Shown piece after piece: positions 8,332-9,138 of a DNA stretch of 9,138 nt. The stretch comes from Elusimicrobia bacterium RBG_16_66_12. Lineage in GTDB: Bacteria; Elusimicrobiota; Elusimicrobia; UBA1565; UBA9628. The notes under the pieces were generated by a model that saw nothing but the letters and a program-made list of their open reading frames with translations, was not told the DNA's origin and made no database searches. Position 1 is the first letter of the stretch; each line of letters starts with the position of its first letter. The translations under genes and the position numbers were made by a program. Location: NCBI GenBank assembly GCA_001800005.1, contig MGUL01000184.1, positions 12,064 through 21,201 of the forward strand, read 5' to 3'.

Positions 8332-9138
8332 ATGGCCATCCATCCCGCGGCGGTCGTCGACAAGACCGCGAAGATAGACCCGACCGCCGAGATCGGCCCC
8401 TGTGCGATCATCGGCCCCGAGACCGAGATCGGCCCCCGCACCAAAGTCGGCGCGCACGCGGTCGTCGAGTACGCGACGCTCGGCTGCGACAACGTCCTGC
8501 ACCCCGGCTGCTACGTCGGCACGCCCCCGCAGGACCTGAAATACGCGGGCGAGAAGACGCGCCTCGTGATGGGCGACAAGAACACCGTGCGAGAGTGCGT
8601 GACGATCAACCGGGGCACCGCCGGGGGCGGCGGGCTGACCAAGATCGGCTCGAACTGCCTGTTCATGGCCTGCTCCCACGTCGCGCACGACTGCCAGCTC
8701 GGCAGCAACGTCATCGTGGTCAACGCGGTTCTGCTCGCCGGCCACGTGCACGTCGGCGACGGAGCGGTGCTCGGCGGCATGTGCGCCGTGCACCAGTTCG
8801 TCAGCATCGGACGCTTCGCGATGATCAGCGGCGGCTCGATGGTCGGCCAATCCGTGCTCCCCTTCGCGACCGCCCAGGGCGACCGCGCGGTGCTGCGCGG
8901 CCTCAACATGCTGGGCATGCGCCGCGGCGGCTTCTCGCGCGAGGCGATGTCCGCGGTCAAGGACGCCTACAAGACCCTCTTCCTCTCCGGGATGACGCAG
9001 GCGGACGCCATCGCCCAGTTCAAGAACGGCGCGCCCGCCAAGGAAGTCCTGGAGTGGGTCGACTTCATCGAATCGGCCGGCAAGCGCGGCGTGATGCGCC
9101 CCGCCGCGGGCGCCGCGCAGATAGAAGAGTCGGCCGCG
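8332..9138 (+). CDS. lpxA: Acyl-[ACP]--UDP-N-acetylglucosamine O-acyltransferase (3' end beyond window)
   Basis: LpxA starts lipid A synthesis by moving a 3-hydroxyacyl chain from acyl-ACP to the 3-OH of UDP-GlcNAc. The frame stays open for 269 codons to the window edge with no stop. E. coli LpxA has 262 residues, so probably only a few codons are missing. The protein is a left-handed beta-helix from residue 2 to about 185, then a helical C-terminal domain. Catalytic H119 (E. coli His125) lies in SHVAHDC, with H116, H138 and H154 matching His122, His144 and His160. AVHQF at 152-156 and GGFSREAM at 199-206 are also conserved. R198 matches Arg204, while the following Arg205 is Gly199. G167 matches Gly173 of E. 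coli, the residue linked to acceptance of a C14 chain. The ATG at 8332 starts four bases after the fabZ stop, with only a weak AGG upstream; conservation from residue 2 supports it. Confidence 0.95.
   Translation, partial: MAIHPAAVVDKTAKIDPTAEIGPCAIIGPETEIGPRTKVGAHAVVEYATLGCDNVLHPGCYVGTPPQDLKYAGEKTRLVMGDKNTVRECVTINRGTAGGGGLTKIGSNCLFMACSHVAHDCQLGSNVIVVNAVLLAGHVHVGDGAVLGGMCAVHQFVSIGRFAMISGGSMVGQSVLPFATAQGDRAVLRGLNMLGMRRGGFSREAMSAVKDAYKTLFLSGMTQADAIAQFKNGAPAKEVLEWVDFIESAGKRGVMRPAAGAAQIEESAA

Overview
The window is roughly two-thirds G+C by eye and almost fully coding. All eight genes are on the + strand and tightly packed, and several overlap by 1, 4 or 14 bases. BamA, a Skp-like chaperone and the lipid A enzymes LpxD, LpxC and LpxA show a diderm, LPS-making bacterium. 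The gene order resembles but does not match the proteobacterial bamA-skp-lpxD-fabZ-lpxA block, because lpxC lies between lpxD and fabZ. That order, the high G+C and a neighbouring myo-inositol module suggest a non-proteobacterial diderm, for example Elusimicrobiota, Omnitrophota or a relative. The lineage is an inference and I cannot settle it from this sequence.

Region 1 (1-2554) is an inositol module. It holds a CDP-alcohol phosphotransferase with a degenerate nucleotidyltransferase-like head, then inositol-3-phosphate synthase. The two genes overlap by 14 bases and are probably translationally coupled. Ino1 would make inositol 3-phosphate from glucose 6-phosphate, and the membrane enzyme could put an inositol-type group into a phospholipid or a di-inositol-phosphate-like compound.

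Region 2 (2555-2628) is the only real intergenic gap. It contains a strong intrinsic terminator (11-bp perfect stem, GAAA loop, short T-tract). A TATACT hexamer follows directly and may be the -10 box of the next operon.

Region 3 (2629-9138, open at the right edge) is an outer-membrane biogenesis operon: bamA, skp/ompH, lpxD, lpxC, fabZ and lpxA. Skp delivers outer-membrane proteins to BamA. FabZ works on the 3-hydroxyacyl-ACP pool that LpxA and LpxD draw on. LpxA, LpxC and LpxD catalyse the first three lipid A steps. lpxA has no stop codon before the window ends.

Nothing here is a clearly new system; most of it is core envelope housekeeping. The less ordinary points are the degenerate head on the phosphotransferase, a proline/alanine-rich insert splitting the Skp coiled coil, rare-codon islands in ino1, and the terminator/promoter junction that leaves bamA with almost no leader. 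No RNA genes, mobile elements, CRISPR arrays or non-coding stretches over 300 bases were seen.
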